Positions 33,301 through 43,577 of a DNA stretch of 45,000 nucleotides are shown in pieces. The stretch's first letter is position 1. The number at the start of each line of letters is the position of its first letter. Source of the stretch: Eimeria necatrix (lineage: Eukaryota > Apicomplexa > Conoidasida > Eucoccidiorida > Eimeriidae); the NCBI RefSeq assembly GCF_000499385.1, contig NW_013655072.1, forward strand, positions 2,542-47,541. The letters are read 5' to 3'. Both the position numbers and the translations under genes were made by a program. The notes beneath the pieces were generated by a model. That model was not told where the DNA came from, made no database searches, and saw only the letters and a program-made list of their open reading frames with translations.

Positions 33301-35682
33301 AGTACCCATGCACTTGCCGCCCCACAGTGATTTTGTGAGTAGGCTATGAGCAAACAACCTGAGCTCTGCCTGCGTTTTCAGCACGGAGAAAGGGAAAACT
33401 TACTAAAGCATGAAAAAGTTCCTGAACGAAACCCACAAGGTGGAGCTTTTATTTGTGCCAACTGTGCCTGTAGTGCGCAAGCACTACAATAGGGCTTGCT
33501 GGTGATCTGTAGAGGATAGCAAACTGATGACCTGTGAGCGGATAAGAGGTTGTGAAGCAGATTGAGCGCTGTAACTTCTTACTATTGAAATGGAAAAGCA
33601 ATTTATCAGCAAATTAACATGTATAAACTACAAATGCCTGCGAATGCCCTAAGATTGGGGCTGCCGACAGTGCGGGCACTGGTGCGGTGTCACCTCCTCA
33701 CCGGACCAGCAAAGCAAGAACCATAAGAAATGGCTTTTCGTGAAATACGATTTTGAGAACTTGAAACAAAATGGTCTTTTTAATAATATAGCTGACGTTA
33801 CGAGATCGAAGCGTCTGTAGAAGAGAAGATTTCATAGAGCGCCAGAGTTGTGGTCGTGCAGCATCGTAGACCCTGTAGAGAACGCAGTGTCCTACAGTGC
33901 CAGCTAGATCCTAATGGCACGTTACGCCATCTTGTTCCAGCCTCATTTCGGATACCAGTAAGCTAAATGTAGTGTTTGGGAGACCAGTAGATTACATATA
34001 GTGCTTGTGGACCACAATGGTGCTTTCTGGTGAACTTGAGAAGGTATCTGGCTGGCGACCTGTAAGAGACGAACACGCGGAACGAGAGCAGAACTTTCTT
34101 ACCAGTAAAAAAATAAGGCAATTTATCAGCAAGAGAACATGTGTAAGCTAGAATTGTCTGTGAATGGCCTGAGATTGGGGCTGGCGATGACGCTGGCTGG
34201 CGCCGGTGCAGGCACTGCCCCAGCCGAGTCAAGGCAGGAAGAACTATGATGGGAAAGTTTCAAAAATGTTCGATTGACAGACTCGAAAAATGACGGGTTA
34301 TTGATTATTTGGCATTGTTTTATGAGATATTTGACGAATGATGCAAAGAATTTATCAGAAGGGCGTCCTACTCATGCGCCAGGCAGTACTTAGTAGCAGC
34401 AGGGGACGCCATACACCATATTTGGGGGCTTTTCCGGGATATTAATTCGTTTTTTTCCGGAACTAGGAGTAGTAATACTTGCAATATTTGCCCAAATGAT
34501 TCACACCCAGAGAGCACCTAAGCAACTCCCCGTTATCTTCCCCACAAACAAATGTCCACAAACTCCGAAGCAAAATGCGCACAAAATGCCGGCCCATCCT
34601 CTTCATGCCACTCCCACAGTGGCAGAGGCCGCGCGGGCTATAACTAAAGTTGGCGGCCAGCTAGCGAAGATGAATTGCACAGCGCCTTCTGCTGCTACTA
34701 CGCTGCTGCCTGGCCGCGAAAAAGGTGTTCTTTGAAGAGCCCTCTGCTGCCGAAGAATCTCTTATGAAACAAACGACATATCATCCACAATGACAGTCAT
34801 CTTTCAAGTTCTCAACTCGACTTTCTTAAAAGGCGCTATCGTTTACAGGTGCTAATTTGCTGCCAAATTGCCTTAATTCACAAATAAGAAGAAGCTTTCG
34901 CGTTTTTCAACTTCTTAACATCTTAGATGCCACTGCTAGCTACTTTCTTGAGGTCACCAACAAGCCCTGTTGTACTGCCGGGGAACTACAGGCCAGTCCG
35001 TCAGGTGAAACCAACTCTAGTCCGCAATGACTCGGAAAATAAATTCTGATATAAATGTTATGGAGGCTCCGGGGAGTCCTACGCAACGTTTCCCAAACTT
35101 CTTGAAGACAGCAGCACTATGCAAGCCTTTTTGCTGGAAAGCTGCACTTATTGACTGCAGAATGGCCAGGGTTTCGCCCTCACGCTGCGGCTAATGAATG
35201 AGGGTTTGGAATTATGAGGGTTTGGAATTGTGAGGGTTTAGAATTATGGGGAAGATTCTCAAAATGGGTGGCTAATCTGGAAAAAGGAGGAGCACTTGTG
35301 TGGTGCTGCCAGCCACTGACACTGCCTGCCTGCAGAGCGGCCTACGCCTAGTCTGCTGCCACGGCCAGGCTCGTAGAAATGAAATAATTCTATTCTGAAA
35401 ATAATATACCTTTATGACTCCAATATTACCACCTCGGGGGGAAGTTCCTGCGCTGCATGGTCCTGCTGCACACAGCAGCAGAAATGAAACTTCCAGGCTT
35501 GCTAAAACGCTAGAAGAGAGTTTAAGGACGCACAAAGCAGAGTTCACAGAGTGTAATACTTCAAATGTTTTGTGAGAAGAAAAGCAGAAAGTGTTTTCCG
35601 TGGTTGTGTCTTGCGAATGCGAAGTTCTGTTTGTTTCCTTCCACGCTGTGGAAGCACGCGAGAGCTGGAGAGGAACTGCAAG
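30321..35682. other. Long stretch with no recognised gene, right of gene 7
   Basis: About 30321-30450 is the conserved leader of gene 7. Some words further on (near 30930 and 31430-31460) resemble the array spacers, so about 1-1.5 kb may be old spacer or a remnant of a lost copy. I found no trace of the family's helical domain. Frames of 100-148 codons (for example 30786-31106 plus and 31287-31733 minus) have no recognisable domain. 33500-34250 contains a diverged direct repeat. No tRNA or rRNA was noticed by eye. Since genes 1-7 and the isomerase gene point away from each other, promoters for both could lie here or to the right. Confidence 0.5.
33500..34225. repeat. Diverged direct repeat, about 200 bases, offset 520
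   Basis: About 33500-33700 and 34020-34220 share AATTTATCAGCAA, an ACATGT(A/G)TAA word and GAGATTGGGGCTG-like sequence in the same order. The copies differ by many substitutions. Function unknown. Confidence 0.65.
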
Positions 35683-35782
35683 TATATTTTTGTTTGCAAT
35701 TCGCATTTCAAGTTTTCGCAGATGTTCCCAGTGGGTCTAATAATATATTTTTGTTTGCAATTCGCATTTCAAGTTTTCGCAG
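35683..35782. repeat. Perfect direct repeat of about 39 bases
   Basis: The unit starting TATATTTTTGTTTGCAATTC occurs at 35683 and again at 35744 (61-base period), apparently without mismatch through the TTTTCGCAG end. Confidence 0.85.
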
Positions 35783-35877
35783 CAATAGCGAGAGTCTCAG
35801 CCTTCGCAGCTTTCAACGGAAATAGCCTGAGACCAGCCTGCCTTGCTGCGGGGCTTCCAGGGCCTAAGCTTTCGCCT

Positions 35878-35910
<33 letters not shown>
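35878..35910. repeat. (CAG)11 run at the start of the repeat-rich segment
   Basis: Eleven uninterrupted CAG units are followed by imperfect CAG/CTG-rich sequence to 35940. This is the first trinucleotide run of the window and marks the change in sequence character. Confidence 0.9.
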
Positions 35911-35911
<1 letters not shown>

Positions 35912-35935
35912 TGCAGCTGCAGCGCAGCAGCACGC

Positions 35936-35974
35936 AGCAGCTCTTCTGTTAGCGCATGCAACAGAAGAGCTGCT
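35936..35974. repeat. Perfect inverted repeat: 15-base arms, 9-base spacer
   Basis: The left arm AGCAGCTCTTCTGTT is exactly complementary to the right arm at 35960-35974. A second small inverted repeat (GCTTTG/CAAAGC) follows directly. Confidence 0.9.
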
Positions 35975-36017
35975 TTGCGGCAAAGCCCCGCAGCCCGCAG
36001 CCACAGAGGCTCCCACT

Positions 36018-36108
36018 TTGTGGTTTGCTGCTGCGCAGCTGCAGCAGCAAACCACAAGGAGGGCCACTTTGTGGTTTGCTGCTGCGCAGCTGCAGCAGCA
36101 AACCACAA
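36018..36108. repeat. Two tandem copies of a perfect palindromic element
   Basis: Each copy (36018-36057 and 36069-36108) has 17-base arms TTGTGGTTTGCTGCTGC and their complement around a 6-base centre. The period is 51 bases. Such DNA could extrude as a cruciform, and the transcript could fold into strong hairpins. Confidence 0.92.
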
Positions 36109-36195
36109 AGAGGGGCCCCGAAACTCCCTAAGGGAGTAATGGCCAAAAGCTTCCCCAAGACCCCCTGCAGCAATTCAGTCTGAGGGCTTCAGAGA

Positions 36196-36570
36196 AGCCA
36201 CCAAACCCCCCCGGCCTTGGGGGCCCCCGGGGCCCTGGGGGCCCCGGGGGGTCTTGGGGGCCCCGGGGCCCCCAAGACCCGGGGGCCCCCCAGGCCCTGA
36301 GCCCCCAAGAGCGGGGGGCCCCCAAGGCCCGGGAAACCACAAAACCCGGGGGGCCCCAGGGCCTCGCAGGGGAGCCTAGGGGCTGGGGCCCAGGACTTGC
36401 TCAGCTCTAGGGTTTACTTCCTGCAGCCAGCGCCACAACACTGCGCCCGCAGGGGCCCCCAGGGGGCCCCGCCCCCAGGGGGCCCCGCCCCCAGGGGGCC
36501 CCGCCCTCAGGGGGCCCCGCCCCCAGGGGGCCCCCTGGGGGCCCCCTGGGGGCCCCCTGGGGACCGGGAC
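36196..36570. repeat. Alternating G-run/C-run block (GGGGGCCCC microrepeats)
   Basis: Almost pure runs of G and C with short interruptions. At about 36460-36525 a 16-base unit AGGGGGCCCCGCCCCC is repeated about four times, followed by an 11-base unit GGGGGCCCCCT three times. The block lies about 650-1000 bases before the isomerase start codon. No coding function is supported. Confidence 0.85.
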
Positions 36571-37019
36571 CCTCGGGTGCCCAGGGCCTCCGGAGGCCCC
36601 TGCTGCTGCTCTGGGGGCCCCCGGTGCTAGCGGCCAACTCTAAACCCTAAACCCTAAACCCTAGATCGGGGCCCCCGTTCTGCTACTAACAGCCAGGGGT
36701 ATCAGGTGTGGCAACAGCTCGTTTCAGGGGAACTCCTGACTAGGGTTTGAAGGCCCATCTGTAGCTACGACTGGGCCGCTTATGCTGAAGTCCTAAACCC
36801 CAAACCCCAAACCCTAAGTAAGGGTTTTCAATTCTGTCTCACCAAGAAGCTTACCGACTCAGTGGGGAGCGGCAGCAGCAGCACAGCCCGTGCAGAGCCA
36901 CCCCCTAAAAATTAAACCTAAAATCAAATATTAAAACTAAATTAATTATTTATTTAATTTAAAAGAAGACTTGAGGAGGAAAACGCGAGGTGCACCGGAG
37001 TCGAGGCCTGTGTGCAAGA

Positions 37020-37052
<33 letters not shown>

Positions 37053-37211
37053 TGCTGCTGCTGCTGCTGCTGCTGCACGCGACATGTACTTGAAGTGTCT
37101 CATGTTTCTTTAGCTGCAAAACCTCCTTTTGGTTTTCTGAACAGCCTACCGGGCGCACATTTTTGCATTTCGAGCCCCTAGGGTTTAGGGTTTAGGGTTT
37201 AGCGCTCCAAA
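36571..37211 (+). other. 5' flank of the glucose-6-phosphate isomerase gene
   Basis: Contains short CCCTAAA arrays (36640-36663, and variants at 36794-36825), an AT-rich patch (36905-36965), the CAG/CTG inverted repeat at 37022-37076 and three TTTAGGG units ending about 11 bases before the start codon. A 5' UTR intron ending in the TTTAG just before the ATG is possible but unproven. No defined promoter motif is identified. Confidence 0.5.
37022..37076. repeat. (CAG)n directly abutting (CTG)n: trinucleotide inverted repeat
   Basis: About ten CAG units with one CAA interruption run straight into about eight CTG units with no spacer, giving a near-perfect palindrome. Confidence 0.9.
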
Positions 37212-40200
37212 ATGTCTTCTCAGTTCGCCGCCTGCAAAGCCCTCAAGGAGCTGCAGCAGCAAAAAGAAAGAAATTGTAATTTGCGAGAATTAATCAAAGA
37301 CGATGAGCGCAACCAGCGCATGTATAGAGAGTTCGGAGGTACCTCTTGCCCAAACCCTAAACCCTAAACCCTAAACCCTAGACCCTAAACCCTAAGCGCC
37401 ACGCCAGTCAGGCTCTGGGACAGACACTTGCGCCGTAGAAGACGAAGGGTTGAGGACTCGAAAAGGCTGCAGGGCTGTGAAGGTGTAGTGTGTGGATCTG
37501 CCTTGAATGGCTCGAGGGTTTAGGGTTTAGGGTTTAGGGTTTAGGGTTTAGACTAGGGTTTAGACTAGGGCTGTGCGCTCAGGCGTCTGCATGGACTTCA
37601 GCCGCCAGCTGCTAGACAAGAATGGCCTCGATGCCCTAATGAAGCTGGCGGAGGAGCGGCAGGTGCCTGACCTCTAAACTCTAAACCCTAAACCCTAAAC
37701 CCTAAACCCTAAACCCTAAACCCTAGCGAGGGTTTGGGGTTTAGTAAACCCCTTGCTGGGCGCACTGCAGCGAAACGTGCAGCGGGCTAAGTGGAGCTGT
37801 GTGCTGGTTGCTTCTTTCGCGCCAAGGGCAAGGCCGAGGCTGCAGCGCGTAGGGCCTAGGGTTTAGGGTTTAGGGTTTAGGGTTTAGGGTTTAGGGTTTG
37901 CGGGCAGGTGGAGGCGAAGGTGAAGGCGATGTTTCAGGGGGAAAAAATAAACTCCACAGAACATCGCAGAGTTCTTCATGTGGCTTTGAGAACTCCGAAA
38001 GAAAATAAACTTCTTCTTGAAGGAAATAATATAATTGAAGAAGTCCACAGTGTCCTCCAAAGAATCAAGGACTTCTCCAACAAAATCCGCTCCGGTAAAC
38101 CCTAAACCCTAAACCCTAAACCCTAAACCCTAAACCCTAACCTAGACTCCAAGGGCTAGCGCGGACTTCGCCAACGAGACCGGCAAATCTAAACCCTAAA
38201 CCCTAACCCTAAACAGTAGTTTTGGGGACTTTTTCAATATTGTTCGCATCGGTAAACCCTAAACCCTAAACCCTAGCTTCGAGGACTTTTTCGAGAAAAT
38301 ACGCAGCGGTAAACCCTAAACCCTAAACCCTGTAGTGCTTCTGCCGCTCGGAAGGGTCCTTTTGCGATTGGCTCGACGCCAAACCCTAAACCCTAAACCC
38401 TAGACCCTAGCTTGCACTTAAACACTGAACTTTCGACTATAGCCTTAGGGTTTAGGGTTTAGAGTTAGGGTAAGCCCTAAACCCTCAGATCTCCGTAAGT
38501 TTTAGGCATCAAAGCCTAAAACCCTAAAACCCTAAACCCTAGTCCTGAAGACAAAACCCTAGACCCTAAACCCTAATGTTGGATCAAAGGATTTAGACCT
38601 CCGGCTCCCACAAGTGCTGAAGCTTCTACGGGCCTTCAGGGATTGGGGTTTAGTGCTTAGGGTTTAGGGTTTAGGGTTTAGGGTTTAGGGTTCAGGGCGT
38701 CTGCGGTGTGAGCCTCGCCGTTGCCTGTCTTTGCTTTTCCATTGCGCGCCTTGAGGGCTTCTGGCTGATTGCCGAGGGTCTAGGGTTTGGGTTTTGGGGC
38801 TTGGAGTTTAGGGTTTAGGGTTTAGGGTTTAGGGTTTAGGGTTTAGGGTTTAGGGTTTAGGGTTTGCGCGCAGGGGAGCTGCGGGGTGCCACTGGGGCGG
38901 TTTTGAAGAACCTGATTTGCGTGGGGATTGGGGGAAGTTATTTGGGGACAGAATTTGTGGTGGAAAGTTTGAGGGTTTTGAAAAAAGAAGAATCAAAAGG
39001 AAGACAAATAAGGTGGGCTGAGGCTCCAAACCCTAAACCCTAAACCCTAAACCCTAGTGGGGTTTACCCCAGTCGCCGCGGCCCCGTGGTGCCTTCACAG
39101 GATCCTCGGGGGAGCCACAGATCTTCATAAGCAGATCCGACGCGGGGGTTTAGGGTTTAGGGTTTAGGGTTTGGTCTCGAAGCTAGGGTTTAGCGTTTAG
39201 GGGTTTTGCGTAGAGCCAGGGCTTAGGGTTTAGGGTTTCGCCTTGAAGCTAGGGTTCAGGGTTTGGGGTTTTGTCTCGGTGCGAGAGTTTAGGGTTTAGG
39301 GTTTTCTCTGAACCTAGGGTTTAGGGTTTAGGGTTTAGTGCGATTGGGCCATGTCGCTGGCGGGTTGTTATCGCTTTCGTCTTTTTTTTCTCGATTTCTT
39401 TTTCATTTATATCTTTTCAATTAATTTGCTTTTTGGATTTTAATTTCCTTGTCATTTTTGTTTTTTCTCAAATCCTTTTTTGTTTATTTCTTTTAAATTT
39501 ATTTTTTCATGTTTTATTCTTTTTTGGGTTTCGTTTTAATCCACCATTTGCATTGTTTTCGATTTTGCGTCTTTTCTCATTTTTGTCAAAAACATTTTAA
39601 AAACTTTCCAAGATAAATCAAAAATAGATAAATATAATTCATTTAAACATTTTAATTTAAAATAATTTGAATTCTTGAAAGTGGAAAAAGATTTGAAATA
39701 AAAATAAACTGCATATTTCGGCATTTCTGAACTTCCTTGTTGGAACTTATCAGTCAAAAGGGAAGTTGAAATTATTTTCCAATTAATAAAATTCCAAAAG
39801 TAAATTCTTTTTCAAAAATCAATTTTATAGAATGCCATTAAGAGAATGAATTCATTTCTTTTATTTCTCTCAAGTGCTTTCAAAGCATTTCCAAATGCTT
39901 CCAATAATTTGAACTTCAGCAATTTGAACTATTATTATCATTAATATTGCATTATTATTTGATATTCTCAACACATAATAATAATAATTACTATTATAAT
40001 TATTAATTTAATTTTTCGCTTTTTCAAAAAAGCTGAAAATGGCGATTTCAGCAAATTTTCTGAATCGGCATTAAATGCCATTTGGAAACAATTTCGTCTT
40101 CCTCCTTTTTTCTTTTCGCCATTGTTCTCTTTATTATTCAGTATTTCAATTAATTAAATAAATAGTTAATTAATTAATTAATTAATTAATTTTTGTTTCT

Positions 40201-40492
40201 TTTTCAGTTTGGCTCTCTTTTGGTGGTGCTAGAGGCTTTTGTGTCTTGGGCTGAATTTCACATTTTCTTTTTGCCTTTTTTCTTCTTTTCTTTTTTTTGT
40301 TTCTGTTCTTTTCCTTTTCCCTTTCTTATCTCTTTTATTTTTTTTATTTTTTATTTCTTTTATTTCTTTTTATTTCATTTTCATTTTTTCCCCTCGTGGC
40401 CTACAGGGCTGCATGCGCTGGCTGCGTCTGAGTCTGGCGCTGTTCTGCTATCTGTGATGAATTGACGAATTAATCAAAAATATAAAAACAAA

Positions 40493-40535
<43 letters not shown>

Positions 40536-40944
40536 ATGAACTTATTAATTGATTAAATGCCCCATCAGTTCTCCCCAATTGGCTCCACATTGCTGCGTTC
40601 AAGAAAATTCAAAAAGCTTTTCGAAAAGCATTCGAGGTTTTGTTTCTTTTTGGTGTCGATACACCTCAGAGGCTGCAATAAACACTTGTCAATTATAATT
40701 CATTTATTTCTTTTTATCTCCTGGGCCATCCGAATAGTGAATAGTACAAACAGACAGCAGCTCCGGCTTGTGGGCCACGGCGTGTGGCCCTAGCAGCAAA
40801 CCCTAAACCCCAAACCCTAAACCCTAAACCCTCCTTTGATCTTTTCTTTTTTATCTGCTTTGCCTCGGACTCAATTCTCGTTGTCTCCTTTGCTTCCTCT
40901 TGCACCCTTGCCCTCCTCCTCTCCCGTTCTTTCCCACCAGCCCC

Positions 40945-40997
<53 letters not shown>

Positions 40998-41179
40998 AGG
41001 TTTTTGGCAAACGTGGACCCCACAGACGTGGCCCGCAGCGTCGAGGGACTGTCTCCAGAGGAGACTCTGGTTTTGGTGATCAGCAAAACTTTCACAACTG
41101 CGGAGACAATTTTGAATGCTCGGTCTCTGCGGCAGTGGCTGCTGCAGGGCATAGGCCGCGAGGACCAAATTGGTGAGCT

Positions 41180-41233
<54 letters not shown>

Positions 41234-41357
41234 GCAGCGGCAGAGGCAGAGGCGGGGGCAGCGGGAAGGCGGGGCCGACGGCGGCAGCGGCAGCGCAGAC
41301 GCAGGCTGCAGCAGCAGCAGCAACAGCAGCAGCAGTAGCAGCAGCAGCAGCAGTAGC

Positions 41358-41402
<45 letters not shown>

Positions 41403-43541
41403 GGGAGCAGCGGGGGCGGGAACACGCAGACTTAATTCCCACTTTTAATATTCTCTTTATCATTTTTGTTTATTTTTATTTCTCGTTTTATCTTTTTGTG
41501 TTTCTTTTTCTTTTCTTTTTTGTCTCATTGGATTTCTTTTGTCCTTTTTGTCCTTTTCTGTAACTCCTTGGTTATTTCTTTTCCTCTTTTTGTTTTATCT
41601 TTTCATTTTTGTTTTATTTTATCCTTTTTATTTTTAAATCCTTTTTGTGTTTGTTTTATTCGGGAAGTTTAAATGAAAATGCTTTTTTGCAAAGGCATGT
41701 AGGCGGAGCCATTCGCGCTTAGAAGCGTTTAGGGTTTAGGGTTTAGGGTTTAGGGTTTAGGGTTTAGGGTTTAGGGTTTAGGGTTTGTGGGCGGGGGTGC
41801 AGGCCTGCATCTTTGCGCCGTCAGCACCAACCTGGAGCTCACTGCCAAGTTTGGCATTCAAGACGACAGAGTCTTCGGCTTCTGGGACTGGGTTGTAAGG
41901 GTTTAGGGTTTAGGGTTTAGGGTTTAGGGTTTAGGGTCTAGGGTCTAGGGTCTAGGGTCTAGGGTCTAGAGTGAATATAAAAGTCAGACTCCGCGAAGGC
42001 TGTAGGCCGCGAGGATTTGAATGCTGATTTGCGACGTCCTGGGCCATATGCTTCTGAGTTAGGGTTTAGGGTTTAGGGTTTAGGGTTTAGGGTTTAGGGT
42101 TTGGAGTTTGTGTTCAGGGTGGGCGTTTCTCGGTGACTTCGGCTGTGGGGGTTTTGCCTCTGGCCATTCATTATGGCTATGACGTTGTTGAGGAGTTCCT
42201 GAAGGTTCGCTGAAACCCTAAACCCTAGCAATTCCTAAACCCTAAACCCTAGCAAACCCTAAACTTTAGCAAACCCTAAACCCTAAACCGCAGGAGCGTG
42301 TAGTGGGCCTGAACTGCGGAACCCTGCATGCCTGAGAGTCTAAACCCTAAACTCTAAGATACCCTAAACCCTAGTGGTGGAGGCGCTCCAGCGGGTTTAG
42401 GGTTTAGGGTTTAGGGTTTAGGGTTTAGGGTTTAGGGTTTAGGGTTTTACTTGTGAATGGCCAGCTCCAGCAGTTCTGCTGCAGCTCCGGCGCTTCGAAG
42501 TTCAGCGTTGCGGCTTCAAGCCTTCGGGTCGCTTTCTGCTGCCCAGCCCCGGGCCCCAGGGTTTAGGGTTTAGGGTTTAGGGTTTAGGGTTTAGGGTTTA
42601 GGGTTTGCGCGCAGGGCTGCCACGCAATGGACCAGCACTTCTTGACGGCCCCAGTTTCCGAAAACCTCCCAATGCTGATGGGCCTTTGCTCAGTCTTCAA
42701 CTCTTCAGTTTTGGGACTCAACTGCGTCGCAGTGCTGCCTTACTCCCAGGTTTGCTGCTGCTGCTGCTGCACTGCTGCTGCTGCACTGCTGCTGCTGCAC
42801 TGCTGCTGCTGCTGCAGTGCTGCTGCACTGCTGCTGCAGTGCTGCTGCTGCTGCAGTGCTGCTGCTGCTGCAGTGCTGCTGCTGCTGCAGTGCTGCTGTT
42901 GCTGCAGTGCTGCTGCTGCTGCAGTGCTGCTGCTGCTGCAGTGCTGCTGCTGCTGCAGTGCTGCTGCTGCAGTGCTGCTGTTGCTGCTGCAGTGCTGCTG
43001 TTGCAGTGCTGCTGATGCAGTGCTGCTGTTGCTGCTGCAGTGCTGCTGTTGCAGTGCTGCTGATGCAGTGCTGCTGTTGCAGTGCTGCTGCAGTGCTGCT
43101 GCTGCAGTGCTGCTATTGCAGTGCTGCTGTTGCTGCTGCTGCTGCAGTGATGCTGTTGCTGTTGCTGCAGGCGCTCCCTAAACCCGAAACCCTTGTGGGG
43201 CAAGAGGGTCCTAAACCCTAGAGGCTAAATCCTAAACCCTAAACCCTAAACCCTAATTGCGTTGGTTTTTTGTTGCAGGCAATGCACAGATTTGCTGCCC
43301 ACATTCAGCAGCTCACAATGGAGAGCAACGGTAAACCCTAAACCGCCGATTGGCCCCAAACCCTAAACCCCTGTTCAGAACTCTAGGGTTTAGGGTTTAG
43401 GGTTTAGGGTTTAGGGTTTACAGGAAAGGCTTTTCTTGTTTTGGGGCCTCAGGCAAAGGCGTGGACCTTGAGGGCAACAAATTGGAATGCGAGGCGGGAG
43501 AGATTTACTTCGGAGAACCAGGGACCAATGGTCAACACAGG

Positions 43542-43577
<36 letters not shown>

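Larger units (their letters stand above)
39013..40999 (+). repeat. GPI intron 4, longest intron, with AT-rich core and (CTG)17 before the acceptor
   Basis: Phase 2, 1987 bases. CCCTAAA units at 39027-39056, mixed TTTAGGG units at about 39147-39335, an AT-rich block at 39368-40560, CCCTAAA again at about 40797-40832, and (CTG)17 at 40946-40996 running directly into the CAG acceptor. Confidence 0.88.

Noticed and set aside
35572..35952. 126-codon plus-strand frame ending in poly-Gln
   Set aside because: Spans a direct repeat and a CAG run and has no recognisable features. The Gln tract only reflects (CAG)11.
40941..40999. Use of the AG at 40940 as acceptor, putting (CTG)17 into the coding sequence
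   Set aside because: It would add 59 bases and shift the frame of exon 5, whereas the AG at 40998-40999 keeps the phase.
40851..41425. Minus-strand and alternate-frame poly-Leu/poly-Ala/poly-Gln frames across the CAG/CTG runs
   Set aside because: They arise from trinucleotide repeats having no stops in most frames, while the exon 5 frame is explained by GPI.
43168..43221. Alternative GPI exon after the AG at about 43170, reading ALPKPETL
   Set aside because: The reading ends quickly in a stop and lacks the expected enzyme sequence. The acceptor at 43277-43278 gives [11 protein letters not shown] in the right phase.
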